Positions 14,880 through 22,764 of a DNA stretch of 30,829 bases are shown one piece after another. The notes beneath the pieces are model-generated. The model did not search any database. It saw only the letters and a program-made list of their open reading frames with translations, and had not been told where the DNA came from. Source of the DNA: Lachnospiraceae bacterium UBA5895 (GTDB lineage: Bacteria > Bacillota > Clostridia > Lachnospirales > Lachnospiraceae); contig DJEP01000112.1 in assembly GCA_002431915.1 (NCBI GenBank), positions 1-30,829 of the forward strand, given 5' to 3'. Position numbers and translations under genes: made by a program. The number at the start of each line of letters is the position of its first letter. Within the stretch, counting starts at the first letter, position 1.

Positions 14880-14934
14880 TAGAATATAGACTTCTCTATA
14901 ATTATAGTCTACATTCTACCGACCCATCTGTCAA
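14880..14934 (-). promoter_or_regulatory. Promoter and imperfect dyad upstream of the M56-less/DUF2500/M56 operon
   Basis: Minus-strand TTGACA (14934-14929), 17 bp, TAGACT (14911-14906). The dyad TAGAATATAGACT (14880-14892) and AGTCTACATTCTA (14906-14918) matches at 12 of 13 positions, and one arm covers the -10. A 12-bp palindrome CTATAATTATAG (14896-14907) lies within. It is unlike the TTACA/TGTAA boxes of mecI, so a different regulator is likely. Confidence 0.6.
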
Positions 14935-14952
14935 GTAAGAAATCTTCTTCCT

Positions 14953-15129
14953 CTAAAGTTGAAAACGGATGTACTCCCGGTACAATGGCTTCCTGTACTG
15001 TTCACTGATCACCTCATTGGTCGCTTCCCAATACTGCCGCAGCTCCTCACTATACCGCTTCGCATACCCCTGTCCGACGTTGGAATTTCCGCCCCTCCCT
15101 TTCCCGTGCTTACTTCTGCACCGCTTCCG
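14953..15129 (-). pseudogene. Start-less coding remnant
   Basis: A minus-strand frame open for about 58 codons between stops (TGA at 15132-15130 and TAG at 14955-14953), with no ATG, GTG or well-placed TTG start. Its C-terminal part reads like protein (YAKRYSEELRQYWEATNEVI, then SEQYRKPLYREYIRFQL). It overlaps the end of the upstream gene by about 20 nt in another frame. It may be the 3' end of a deleted gene; I do not recognise it. Confidence 0.35.
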
Positions 15130-15964
15130 TCACACGCTCCTGCCAGTCATAAAAGGTCTTTCCGTCCACCAGACAGCGTTCCTCTTCACCAATCCATAGC
15201 CCCTGTTCTTCCGAAGCATAACGGAAGGTCCTTGTCTCGCCGTCTGCATAGACGAACTGGAAATATCCCACTCCCTCTACCATCTCTTCCGGCGGGATCG
15301 GATCTGATGTCACCTTTCCGGACAGCTTTATAAATTCCTGCCACAGCTGCTCTACGGCAGCGGCATCTTCCACGTAATCGTAATCCTCCGCGCAGAAGCT
15401 GCAACCGATCTTCTGCGGGCACTCCTCCGGCAAAAAGTTCGCACAGGACGCAGTCTTTGCATTATTCAAAAGCAGTCCGGGATACCATACATCCGCTATG
15501 GCATACGCTTCTTCCGGTGTTGCCGCCGGATATAAAACATAGCTGGCGGGATTCTCTACGGATATCATACCTTTTTCCACATTCTGTACCGCCTGATAAA
15601 TCGCTACGGTAGTCTGGGCATCCGGAGTCCCGATCCATCCAGCTCCTTTTCCCTCCTTCAGGAATCCTCTGTTTCCTCCATAGGTAAAGAAATAATTCTG
15701 CGGGTCCTCTCCTGCTCCGACAAAAGATATCTGTCCGTGGAAAGTGCTGCCGTGAATCCAGGGCAGTACCCGGTAATAATAGGTTCCGTTAACACTCACC
15801 TGTACCTCTTCCTGCTTCCCGTAGGCATTCTCCTTTGGCATCCGAATCCCCGGCACCGTGAAATCCACTGCTTTTTGGAATTCGATGAGATTCAGCAGAA
15901 GCACCACCACTGCCAGTACGATTACACTGAAAAAAGCGGTTACTTTTACGTTAATTTTCTTCAT
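15110..15964 (-). CDS. Membrane-anchored or secreted protein of unknown function
   Basis: A 284-residue protein: a basic start (MKKINVK), one hydrophobic segment (about 8-27), then an extracellular domain. No lipobox, so an anchor or a type I signal peptide. The start ATG 15964 follows AAAGGAGGGG at ideal spacing; an ATG 102 bp upstream in frame has none. The domain has an aromatic YYYRVLPWIHGSTFHGQISF segment and a cluster of four cysteines at about residues 190-212 (SCANFLPEECPQKIGCSFC) that may form disulphides or bind metal. It lies between the sigma/anti-sigma pair and the M56 operon, same strand. No family is recognised. Confidence 0.8.
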   Translation of the reverse strand: MKKINVKVTAFFSVIVLAVVVLLLNLIEFQKAVDFTVPGIRMPKENAYGKQEEVQVSVNGTYYYRVLPWIHGSTFHGQISFVGAGEDPQNYFFTYGGNRGFLKEGKGAGWIGTPDAQTTVAIYQAVQNVEKGMISVENPASYVLYPAATPEEAYAIADVWYPGLLLNNAKTASCANFLPEECPQKIGCSFCAEDYDYVEDAAAVEQLWQEFIKLSGKVTSDPIPPEEMVEGVGYFQFVYADGETRTFRYASEEQGLWIGEEERCLVDGKTFYDWQERVTEAVQK

Positions 15965-16160
15965 AAGCCCCTCCTTTGTTCCTCTTCTATCTATACTGAC
16001 GACTTTTATACTCTGTTTGTTACAATCAGCATAGCAGAATTTCACCTCGGGATCCACTTTTTTCACCCAAACGACCGCTTTTTGTTGTTTCTGGTCTTTT
16101 TATAACATAACCGCTGTAAATACACAATTGAGCAGATGGAAACTTATTCCGGTTATAATT

Positions 16161-16203
16161 CTATTACGAAATTTTATGCATTTGTATATGTTTTCCGTAA
16201 TAG
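16161..16203. repeat. Inverted repeats in the spacer after the anti-sigma-like gene
   Basis: CTATTACG (16161-16168) with CGTAATAG (16196-16203), and next to it ATTCCC/GGGAAT (16205-16210 with 16213-16218). No U-run follows on the minus strand, so neither is a classical terminator. The 258-nt spacer 15965-16222 holds no gene that I can see. Confidence 0.4.
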
Positions 16204-16222
16204 GATTCCCTCGGGAATGGAA

Positions 16223-17845
16223 TCATTGCTCTGACAATTTAAGCGGCTCATAATAGAGCACTGTCTGCGCAGGATCTTTTCCGCTGATCTCCACGCCGTC
16301 CGCCGTAGTTCCCTGGAAGCCGCCGGATGCGCCGATATAGAGGATACGTCCGTCCGGTACGAGGACCGCACAGGTGCCTTCCGTGCCGCAGGGCATCTCC
16401 CAGCTCTCCTGCACCCTGGTGAATTCGGTCTCGCCCAGGCGATAGGTATCCACGCCGTTGTATCCCCACAGGATAAAATCTGCCGTCTCACTCACGCCTG
16501 CTGCCACCATTTTCCACGGGTAGACCGTATCGGCACTGCAAATAGCATTCTCACTTCCAGCTATCGGGACAAACCGTAAGCTTTCCGGGTCTACTGACAC
16601 TAATGTCATAGCTGTATCTCCTGCTGTCGTATTGCCCACTGCCTGAGCCGCTGCATAGACTTTGCCGTCCTTGCCCTGCCCTAATGCGCCGACACCTTTT
16701 ACGGCATAGTTGCTGTCATCCGCCACGGTTCCGAGCAGTTCTCCTTCCGCAGAATAGATCCGCACATAGCTGCCGTTCTCCTGCATCCGCACCCGCACAT
16801 ATAACCTGCCCTGGGCATCTGTCGCCATGCTATCGACGATATTCCATTCCTTCTCTCCCACGGTAAAGCTGTTCAGGAGCGTTCCCTTCGGGCTGATATG
16901 GTAGATCTCAGGCAGCCAGCCATGTTCCGCTCCCGCTGCTGCCAGCCCTTTCAATCCCGCATAAATGCTGCCATCCGGTGCGGTGCACAGACTGTAGACC
17001 TCTCCGTTTTCCGCGAAATCTTCAAAAATCGTCTCCGGGGTTCCGCTGCCATAAGGCAGATATTCCACTCTCGCCTGTCCGTCCGTGGTGAAACCGCCCA
17101 CATACAGACCGTTCTCTGCCACTGCCGCACAACGGATGCTTACGTCTCCTTCATAGGCGATCTGCCATTCCTGCGTTGCCGTGTCGGCACCGAGGACCGT
17201 ACCGCTCATTCCCTGCTGTACTGTGCTTCCCTGCTGCGCTGCATGTTCCGGCTCTGTCTTCACATATTCATACGTTCCTGCCGCAATCTCCTCGCTGATC
17301 TTCGCCAGGCTGTACTCTCTCTTTTCCTTAAAATCGATCAACTCCAGCAACTGCTCATCCGTAAGCTCCTTCTCCGGCAGGAAAAAGGTACTCCGCTCCG
17401 CATAGAAAGCTACGCCCTTTTTGTATTTTTCAGGACTGTCGATCAGCGTAAGCTCCTTCTTCGGGAAATACCCCTGCTCCAGGTATGCCTGCCTGAGTTC
17501 TTCCAGTCTCGCCGTCTCGCTCTCTGTCATCGGTCTGCTGTAAGTATCCGCAGAGACATTTGCCTCCTGCAGCTGCGCGAAATACTCCTCCAGTTTTTCA
17601 TGATTCATGCTTTCCATCCGCGCCTGATACATTCCGGATGCCGCTACCGTCGCTGAAGCCAGCACCAGACAGGCTGCCGCCAGAATTGCTGCCCTCCGGA
17701 AGCTGTAATGGCGGCTGTTTCCTCTGCCGCTTTTTCCCAGATGCAGCAAAATGTCATCCACACGCGCATTTAAGTTTTCCGGTACCGCCATCTGTTCCTG
17801 TTCCGCCATTTTATATAATTTTCTATCTAAAAAATCGCTTTGCAT
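16223..17845 (-). CDS. Membrane-anchored propeller protein, probable anti-sigma factor of the adjacent ECF sigma
   Basis: A 540-residue protein with a cytoplasmic N-terminus (1-49), one membrane helix (51-70), a charged helical stretch (about 75-215, rich in Glu and Lys), then an extracellular part (about 225-535) of repeated strands with DG turns (APDGSIYAGLKG, DAQGRLYVRVRM, GKDGKVYAAA, VPDGRILYIGASGG), typical of a beta-propeller. It follows the sigma gene after 19 nt with a GGAG ribosome site. The arrangement (short cytoplasmic part, one helix, large outside sensor, directly after an ECF gene) is that of anti-sigma factors. I see no clear zinc-binding ZAS motif, so the anti-sigma role is inferred from topology and context. 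Confidence 0.75.
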   Translation of the reverse strand: MQSDFLDRKLYKMAEQEQMAVPENLNARVDDILLHLGKSGRGNSRHYSFRRAAILAAACLVLASATVAASGMYQARMESMNHEKLEEYFAQLQEANVSADTYSRPMTESETARLEELRQAYLEQGYFPKKELTLIDSPEKYKKGVAFYAERSTFFLPEKELTDEQLLELIDFKEKREYSLAKISEEIAAGTYEYVKTEPEHAAQQGSTVQQGMSGTVLGADTATQEWQIAYEGDVSIRCAAVAENGLYVGGFTTDGQARVEYLPYGSGTPETIFEDFAENGEVYSLCTAPDGSIYAGLKGLAAAGAEHGWLPEIYHISPKGTLLNSFTVGEKEWNIVDSMATDAQGRLYVRVRMQENGSYVRIYSAEGELLGTVADDSNYAVKGVGALGQGKDGKVYAAAQAVGNTTAGDTAMTLVSVDPESLRFVPIAGSENAICSADTVYPWKMVAAGVSETADFILWGYNGVDTYRLGETEFTRVQESWEMPCGTEGTCAVLVPDGRILYIGASGGFQGTTADGVEISGKDPAQTVLYYEPLKLSEQ

Positions 17846-17864
17846 CTCCTGCTCCTTTCCGCTG

Positions 17865-18329
17865 CTACAGCATTGCCCGCAGCTGCTCCTTCGCCCGATG
17901 CAGACGGGATTTCACTGTGCCCTGCCTGCATTCCAGGATCCTGCTGATCTCCGGGATTGTGCATCTCTCATAGTAAAACAGAACGATCACATCCCGATAC
18001 CCGCCGTCCAACTGCATCACCGCATCCCATAACTCATGATGCTCATCGTAGAATTCCGGGGACAGGTTCTCCTCCCATTCCACCGGACTGGTGCGCTTAT
18101 TCTGCCTGTAGATCTTTTTCGCCTCGTTGGCGGCAATCTGCAGGATCCAGTTACGAAAACTGTCTGCTTTTTTCAATGTGTCTAATTTTTCATAAGCATG
18201 CACGATAGCTTCACTGACCGCATCCTCCGCATCCGCACTGTTTTGCAGAATCGAATATGCCAGTCGGTACATGGGAAGCGTGTCACTCTTCACATGCTGT
18301 GCAAACTCTTCTTTTGTCATGACTGCCAA
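17865..18329 (-). CDS. ECF-type RNA polymerase sigma factor
   Basis: A 154-residue sigma-70-family protein with only regions 2 and 4, as in ECF sigmas. Region 2 (about 12-78): LAYSILQNSADAEDAVSEAIVHAYEKL and FRNWILQIAANEAKKIYR. Region 4 (about 100-152): YRDVIVLFYYERCTIPEISRILECRQGTVKSRLHRAKEQLRAML, a complete HTH. The likely start is TTG 18329, 7 nt after a near-perfect AAGGAGGTGAT site; ATG 18320 is too far from it. The gene is followed after 19 nt by the propeller protein that probably restrains it. A GGAAC-N15-CGACTC element just upstream looks like an ECF promoter, so autoregulation is likely. Confidence 0.92.
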   Translation of the reverse strand: MAVMTKEEFAQHVKSDTLPMYRLAYSILQNSADAEDAVSEAIVHAYEKLDTLKKADSFRNWILQIAANEAKKIYRQNKRTSPVEWEENLSPEFYDEHHELWDAVMQLDGGYRDVIVLFYYERCTIPEISRILECRQGTVKSRLHRAKEQLRAML

Positions 18330-18367
18330 GGTATCACCTCCTTCTTATCGCCGGCTTCACTATATAT

Positions 18368-18393
18368 GAGTCGCAAGTAGCGGAAAAGGTTCC
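18368..18393 (-). promoter_or_regulatory. ECF-type autoregulatory promoter candidate
   Basis: Minus-strand GGAAC (18393-18389), 15 bp, CGACTC (18373-18368), about 40 bp before the sigma start. GGAAC/CGTC-like pairs are typical ECF elements. The -35 lies immediately after the U-run of the upstream terminator. Confidence 0.6.
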
Positions 18394-18439
18394 CAAAAAT
18401 TAAGGCACCGGACGGATCCAGTGCCTTTCGATTTCAAAT
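18384..18439. repeat. Direct repeat copy A with terminator, right after the beta-helix gene
   Basis: A 56-bp segment, ungapped 47/56 identical to 27015-27070. It holds the stem AAGGCAC (18402-18408) with GTGCCTT (18421-18427), followed on the minus strand by AATTTTT (18401-18395): an intrinsic terminator for the transport operon. It also contains the GGAACC of the sigma promoter. Confidence 0.85.
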
Positions 18440-18450
18440 TCGTAAAAAAA

Positions 18451-20844
18451 CTATTCTGCCCGCAGTCCGTGCAGCATCACGCTATTCTGCCATCCGCCCG
18501 CTCCGCAGGTTCCGGTATGCAGAACTCCGACACTTCCGCCCGCAGCAGCTGCCTTCGTGTCCACGGTGATCTCCGCCGGATATTCCATAGACGCCGGATG
18601 CTCTTTTTCCGTCCACAGATGCGCCCGCAGCCGTCCATCACGGATCTGCACTTCGATATGGCAGCCCGTCACGAATCCTGATGTGTAACAGCGTTGTCCG
18701 ATGGGGGATGCAAGCCCGTCCTCATAATACACCGGGAATACCGCTACGGCATTGGAGGCTTCCGGGGATCGCAGGATCCGGAGTGCCGGTCCCGTCATCC
18801 TCTGCGCATCGAATCCGACACACACATCCATATATTGTCCGGCGCTGCCGAAGCCCTGTCCGGATGTCTTTGCCGGATCCAGATACACTTCCGCCCGCAT
18901 TTCGCGCGCTTCCTCTGCGAAGGTATAGAACAGCTTCACACCCTGTATGGCGGGCATCAGTCCGGCGCCCACGCAGCCGTTTCCGGCAGTACGATAGCTC
19001 CAGGGCGCCTCCGGCAGCGTCTGCTCCCATTTTCTCCACTCGGCAAGCGCCTCTCTGGGCGTATAGAAATCCAACGTCCACCACTGCGGACGGATCCTAG
19101 GCTGAAGTTCCGTAGGGAAATCCGTAAAATCGGTCTGCACCCGTCCGGCATCCTCGATTCCTTCCGGTTCCAACCTCTCGCAAACACACAGTTCTACTGT
19201 CTCCCCACAGGCACTGCAGTTCGTCCGCGGGGTAATCCGCACGTAAACCGCCGCTCCACTTGCTTCATTTCCCGGATGATACGCACGGTTCACCACTCCG
19301 GGACGGCTGACGGATACGGTTCTGCGCCCGCCGTCCTGCTCCAGTTCCCAGCAGATCTGTGAAGCGTCCTGTGCCCCTTCCAGCTCCAGTTCATAGTGCA
19401 GGGTAAACATTCCCTTCCGAAAGGAAACATAAGGAGACTGTTTCCATTTCGGTGCCGGGCGGGTCGTCGGCGGGACTATAATCTCTGCCATAGCTGTCAG
19501 CCCGGTCTCTGTGCGCACGGACAGTATGCTCTTCCCGGTACGGACACCGTCATTTTCCCCATACAGCGTCAGTTCCTGCCCCTGCCTCTGCAGACGGATC
19601 CGGCTGCCATCTTCCGCGATTTCACAAGACAGTTCCGGATGCTCCTGCATCTCGCCGCTGAAATATTTTACCTGGGCGGACAGGGTCCGGCTTCGATGTT
19701 CTTCGGTTAATTCTACGCTTCCCCGGCTCAACACCAGCTGTACCGGCAGATGCTCTGTCTCAGCTTCCGGCAGGTACTCCCTCTGTCCCAGCGGATCCCA
19801 GTCGTCCGTTCCCCGTAACAGGTTCCGGACGTTGTACTCCGCCCCGCTTTTCGTCTCTATCAAAAAAGCCCGCAGCCCCTTTTTTCCGGTAAGATCCACG
19901 GTATGTTCCGCAGGTCCTATGGGGGTATCGTTTCCATATGCATAGCACATGGTCTCCGGCTGGGGATAACGCGTCCACTGCACCTGCAGTGCCCAGGAGG
20001 TTCCCACGCTATCCTTACGCAGATCCTCGAACCGGCAGCCGATCACGTACACACATCCCTGCCCCTTCATAAAATACTGGTCTGCGCCGCTTTTGTCCCG
20101 GTGTCCGCAGATCCGGAACAGGCAATCCAGGAACGCACTTCCCGTAGCATCCGTGGCGGAGATCGGGCATCCCCCGTAGAAATCAAAATCACAATGTAAA
20201 TATACCGCATTGCCGTTCAGGGCATCATCGGTGGATTCAAAATGGCAGTTCTCGTATAGGCTTCGCTTCGCACCGCAGATGGGATAGAGATTCAGCCTGC
20301 TGACAAAGCGACAGTTCTTCGCATGGAACCGGTCGCCCACCACATCGCCCAGCTGCGCCTGCGTGACTGCCTTACAGCGCTTCGGTCTGTTTTTGGACGG
20401 ATCTAACGGATACTCCAGATCCACGTTGCAATAGTTCCCGATGGTCAGATTCTCCAGGTGCAATCCGTCCCCCTCAAAGTGCAGCATGGTATAATTGCCG
20501 ATACAGCCGTGGGACTGCCCCTTGTTCGCCGCGATCACCACATCCTCCGGGTGCTCCGACAGACCGATCAGGGACAAATAGCTGCATTTTATTTTCTGCT
20601 GATAGGGCAGGAAATCTCCCTCTGTCCCCCGGAAGATTTCCGCATCCTCCGGATCATGCAGCCAGTAGACATCCGGTGCCAGATATACCGTCATCGGGGC
20701 TTCCGGCGTTCCGTCCTGCAGTGCCCCGGAGGCAAACAACTCCTGTAATGAGCGGAAGCACCATGCCGTTCCCGGAGCGGCACTGCCGTCTAACAGCAGA
20801 TGATGCGCATCCAGTTTTTCCATCATCGCACTTTTATCTGTCAT
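18451..20844 (-). CDS. Cytoplasmic right-handed parallel beta-helix protein, probably carbohydrate-active
   Basis: A 797-residue protein without signal peptide. The first half (about 50-290) is a parallel beta-helix of the pectin-lyase/pectinesterase type: strand-turn repeats with stacked Asn, His and Cys (LHFEGDGLHLENLTIGNYCN, DRFHAKNCRFVSRLNLYPI, SLYENCHFESTDDALNGNAV, SAFLDCLFRI, CVYVIGCRFEDL). The middle has Ig-like segments (about 390-560) and the end a concanavalin-like domain (about 600-795). Its place as last gene of a sugar ABC operon suggests action on an imported oligosaccharide, perhaps pectin-derived; catalytic residues cannot be assigned and the canonical pectinesterase DFIFG motif is absent. 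Start ATG 20844 follows GAGGAG, 16 nt after the LplC-type permease. Confidence 0.7.
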   Translation of the reverse strand: MTDKSAMMEKLDAHHLLLDGSAAPGTAWCFRSLQELFASGALQDGTPEAPMTVYLAPDVYWLHDPEDAEIFRGTEGDFLPYQQKIKCSYLSLIGLSEHPEDVVIAANKGQSHGCIGNYTMLHFEGDGLHLENLTIGNYCNVDLEYPLDPSKNRPKRCKAVTQAQLGDVVGDRFHAKNCRFVSRLNLYPICGAKRSLYENCHFESTDDALNGNAVYLHCDFDFYGGCPISATDATGSAFLDCLFRICGHRDKSGADQYFMKGQGCVYVIGCRFEDLRKDSVGTSWALQVQWTRYPQPETMCYAYGNDTPIGPAEHTVDLTGKKGLRAFLIETKSGAEYNVRNLLRGTDDWDPLGQREYLPEAETEHLPVQLVLSRGSVELTEEHRSRTLSAQVKYFSGEMQEHPELSCEIAEDGSRIRLQRQGQELTLYGENDGVRTGKSILSVRTETGLTAMAEIIVPPTTRPAPKWKQSPYVSFRKGMFTLHYELELEGAQDASQICWELEQDGGRRTVSVSRPGVVNRAYHPGNEASGAAVYVRITPRTNCSACGETVELCVCERLEPEGIEDAGRVQTDFTDFPTELQPRIRPQWWTLDFYTPREALAEWRKWEQTLPEAPWSYRTAGNGCVGAGLMPAIQGVKLFYTFAEEAREMRAEVYLDPAKTSGQGFGSAGQYMDVCVGFDAQRMTGPALRILRSPEASNAVAVFPVYYEDGLASPIGQRCYTSGFVTGCHIEVQIRDGRLRAHLWTEKEHPASMEYPAEITVDTKAAAAGGSVGVLHTGTCGAGGWQNSVMLHGLRAE

Positions 20845-20860
20845 AATTTATACTCCTCTG

Positions 20861-21754
20861 TCAGCCCTTGACGGAACCGACCATCATTCCCTTGACGAAA
20901 TACTTCTGTAAAAACGGATACAGCACCAGGATCGGCACCGTCGCTACTACGATCGTAGCGTATTTGATGGATTCGGCGATCAGCTCGGTATCCGAATCTC
21001 CCATTCCCGACAGTCCGCTGCTTAAGATCAGTATCTGGCGGATGACTAACTGCAGCGGCTCCTTGTTGTGATCATCGAGATAGATCATAGCGCTAAACCA
21101 GGAATTCCAGTGTCCGACGCCATAATACAGCACCAGCACCGCCATGGTCGGCTTGGTCAGCGGTACCATGATCCGGCCAAGGATCGTAAAATGATTGGCA
21201 CCGTCCAGTCTCGCGGATTCCTCCAGGCTGATATCGATGGATGCCATCGCCGTACGCATGATGATCAGGTTGAAGGTGCTGACCGCGCCCGGCAGCAGAA
21301 TCGCCAGTCTCGTATCATACAGTCCCAGCTGCTGGATGTTCAAAAACTGGGGAATCAGTCCGCCCGAAAAATACATGGTAAACATGATCAGTACCGTGAT
21401 CACCTTTTGTCCCGGAACGTCCTTCCTGGACAGAAAATAAGCGCCCAGTACTGTCATAACAAGGTTGATCAGTGTTCCCGCTACCACATAAAATATGGTA
21501 TTGGCATACCCAATCCAGATTCTGGAATTGGAAAATACTTTCTTATAAGCCTCTGTTGTAAATCCCAGCGGTTTGAATAATATCCCCGGATGTCCCATTA
21601 ACAGGGACGCCTTGCTGAAAGATGCACATATCACATACCAGAATGGATAAATACATATTATCATCAGCAGGATCATAAAACAAATATTAAATGTATCAAA
21701 GATTTTCTCTCCGGCGCTGCGTTTGATTGTTCTGTGCATTGTCTTTGTCTTCAT
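20861..21754 (-). CDS. Carbohydrate ABC transporter permease, LplC/YtcP type
   Basis: A 297-residue inner-membrane permease of the CUT1 family, with about six helices. The ATPase-contacting EAA loop is intact: EESARLDGANHFTILGRIMVPLTKP (about residues 178-202). N-terminal FNICFMILLMIICIYPFWYVICASFS is typical of the LplC/YtcP branch, as is YFSGGLIPQFL. It should pair with the LplB-type permease encoded just before it; that partner is frameshifted, so this protein probably has no working complex. No ATPase gene is present, which is usual since these systems often borrow an MsmX-type ATPase encoded elsewhere. AAGGAGG ribosome site. Confidence 0.93.
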   Translation of the reverse strand: MKTKTMHRTIKRSAGEKIFDTFNICFMILLMIICIYPFWYVICASFSKASLLMGHPGILFKPLGFTTEAYKKVFSNSRIWIGYANTIFYVVAGTLINLVMTVLGAYFLSRKDVPGQKVITVLIMFTMYFSGGLIPQFLNIQQLGLYDTRLAILLPGAVSTFNLIIMRTAMASIDISLEESARLDGANHFTILGRIMVPLTKPTMAVLVLYYGVGHWNSWFSAMIYLDDHNKEPLQLVIRQILILSSGLSGMGDSDTELIAESIKYATIVVATVPILVLYPFLQKYFVKGMMVGSVKG

Positions 21755-21778
21755 CTGTTCCTCCTTGCCCGATACCTT

Positions 21779-22671
21779 TTACCACAGACTGGTATCGCTG
21801 ACCTTCTTGCTGATACGGTTCGCCAGGATGACCAGCAGGAAGTTCACCACCGAGTTAAACAGTCCCACCGCCGCAGAGAAGGAATATTGCCTGTCTACCA
21901 GACCCATGCGGTATACATAGGTGGAGATCACGTCTGCGGTTTCATAAATGCCCTCGTTGTACAGCAGAATAATCTTCTCATAACCGACGCTCATCACCTG
22001 TCCCAGCCGCATGATCAGCATGATGATGATCGTGGGCAGGATTCCCGGCAGTGTGATGTGCAGCATCTGTTTCCATCTGCCGGCTCCGTCGATCTGTGCT
22101 GCTTCGTACAGTTCCGTGTCTACTGCGGTTAACGCCGCCAGATATACAATGGAACCCCAGCCTACGCCCTGCCAGATATCACTGATAACATAGATCGGCA
22201 GGAAATTTTCCGGCTGGCTGAGCAGATTTTTGCCCCCATAGTTGAAAAAATTCACCAGAATCTGTGTAATGAATCCCTCCGGCTTCACGAATTCCCTGAT
22301 CATGGAACAGATGACTACCGTGGAAATAAAATGCGGCATGTAGGTGATCGTCTGGGTTACCCGCGCGAACTTTTTGCTCCGCAGCTCATTCATCAAGAGT
22401 GCCAGTATAATAGGTGCCGGGAAACCGAACACGATGGTTGCCAGGCTGATTTTCAGGGTATTACCCAGTAATCTCTTAAAATAAATGCTTTGGAAAAAGT
22501 TCATAAAATGCTGTAACCCAACCCAGGTACTGCCGGAGATTCCTCTCCGCGGGCTGTAATCCATAAATGCGATGATCAGTCCTTATAATGGAACAGCAGA
22601 TAATACAGTAACACCGGGAGTACGATCAGATACAGCTCCTTCTGCTTCCACATCTTTTTCAATGTCTTCAT
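21779..22671 (-). pseudogene. LplB/YteP-type carbohydrate ABC permease, frameshifted
   Basis: The reading frame begins at ATG 22671 after AAGGAG and encodes the normal first helix (MKTLKKMWKQKELYLIVLPV, then LLYYLLFHYK), but stops at 22578-22576 after 31 codons. The rest continues in another frame (LIIAFMDYSPRRG...) to 21779 with an intact body and EAA loop (YEAAQIDGAGRWKQMLHITLPG). The family has a K-P-x-Y-G segment exactly at the break; only two bases (GA) stand where about 12 are expected, consistent with a 10-nt deletion. Restart at ATG 22564 would give 261 residues without the first helix, and its nearest site (AAGGA) is 14 nt away. Either a true mutation or an assembly error; a homopolymer slip is unlikely. 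Confidence 0.85.
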
Positions 22672-22723
22672 GGCATTTTCTCCTTATCTCCTGATTTGTG
22701 TCTGATGTATGCCTGATAAGACA

Positions 22724-22757
22724 GACGGTCGAGCTGGAAGACTCCAGTTCGACCGTC
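22724..22757 (-). promoter_or_regulatory. Stable hairpin between the binding-protein and permease genes
   Basis: A 15-bp stem with one mismatch (22724-22738 with 22743-22757, 4-nt loop), 8 nt after the solute-binding protein stop. The bases after it are TGTCTTATC, not a U-run, so a 3' stabiliser or partial attenuator that keeps binding protein in excess over permeases is more likely than full termination. Confidence 0.7.
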
Positions 22758-22764
22758 CGGGATA

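Noticed and set aside
15965..16066. Upstream extension of the orphan secreted protein
   Set aside because: It would add 34 residues before a normal signal/anchor sequence; the strong ribosome site lies just before ATG 15964.
16174..16491. Minus-strand frame overlapping the end of the anti-sigma-like gene
   Set aside because: Different frame within a longer coherent coding sequence; Arg/Ser-rich and without start signal.
18694..19362. Plus-strand open frame (222 codons) opposite the beta-helix gene
   Set aside because: Arg- and Pro-rich antisense shadow without ribosome site.
22724..22757. Full intrinsic terminator after the binding-protein gene
   Set aside because: Strong stem but no U-run after it; kept as a hairpin with possible partial attenuation.
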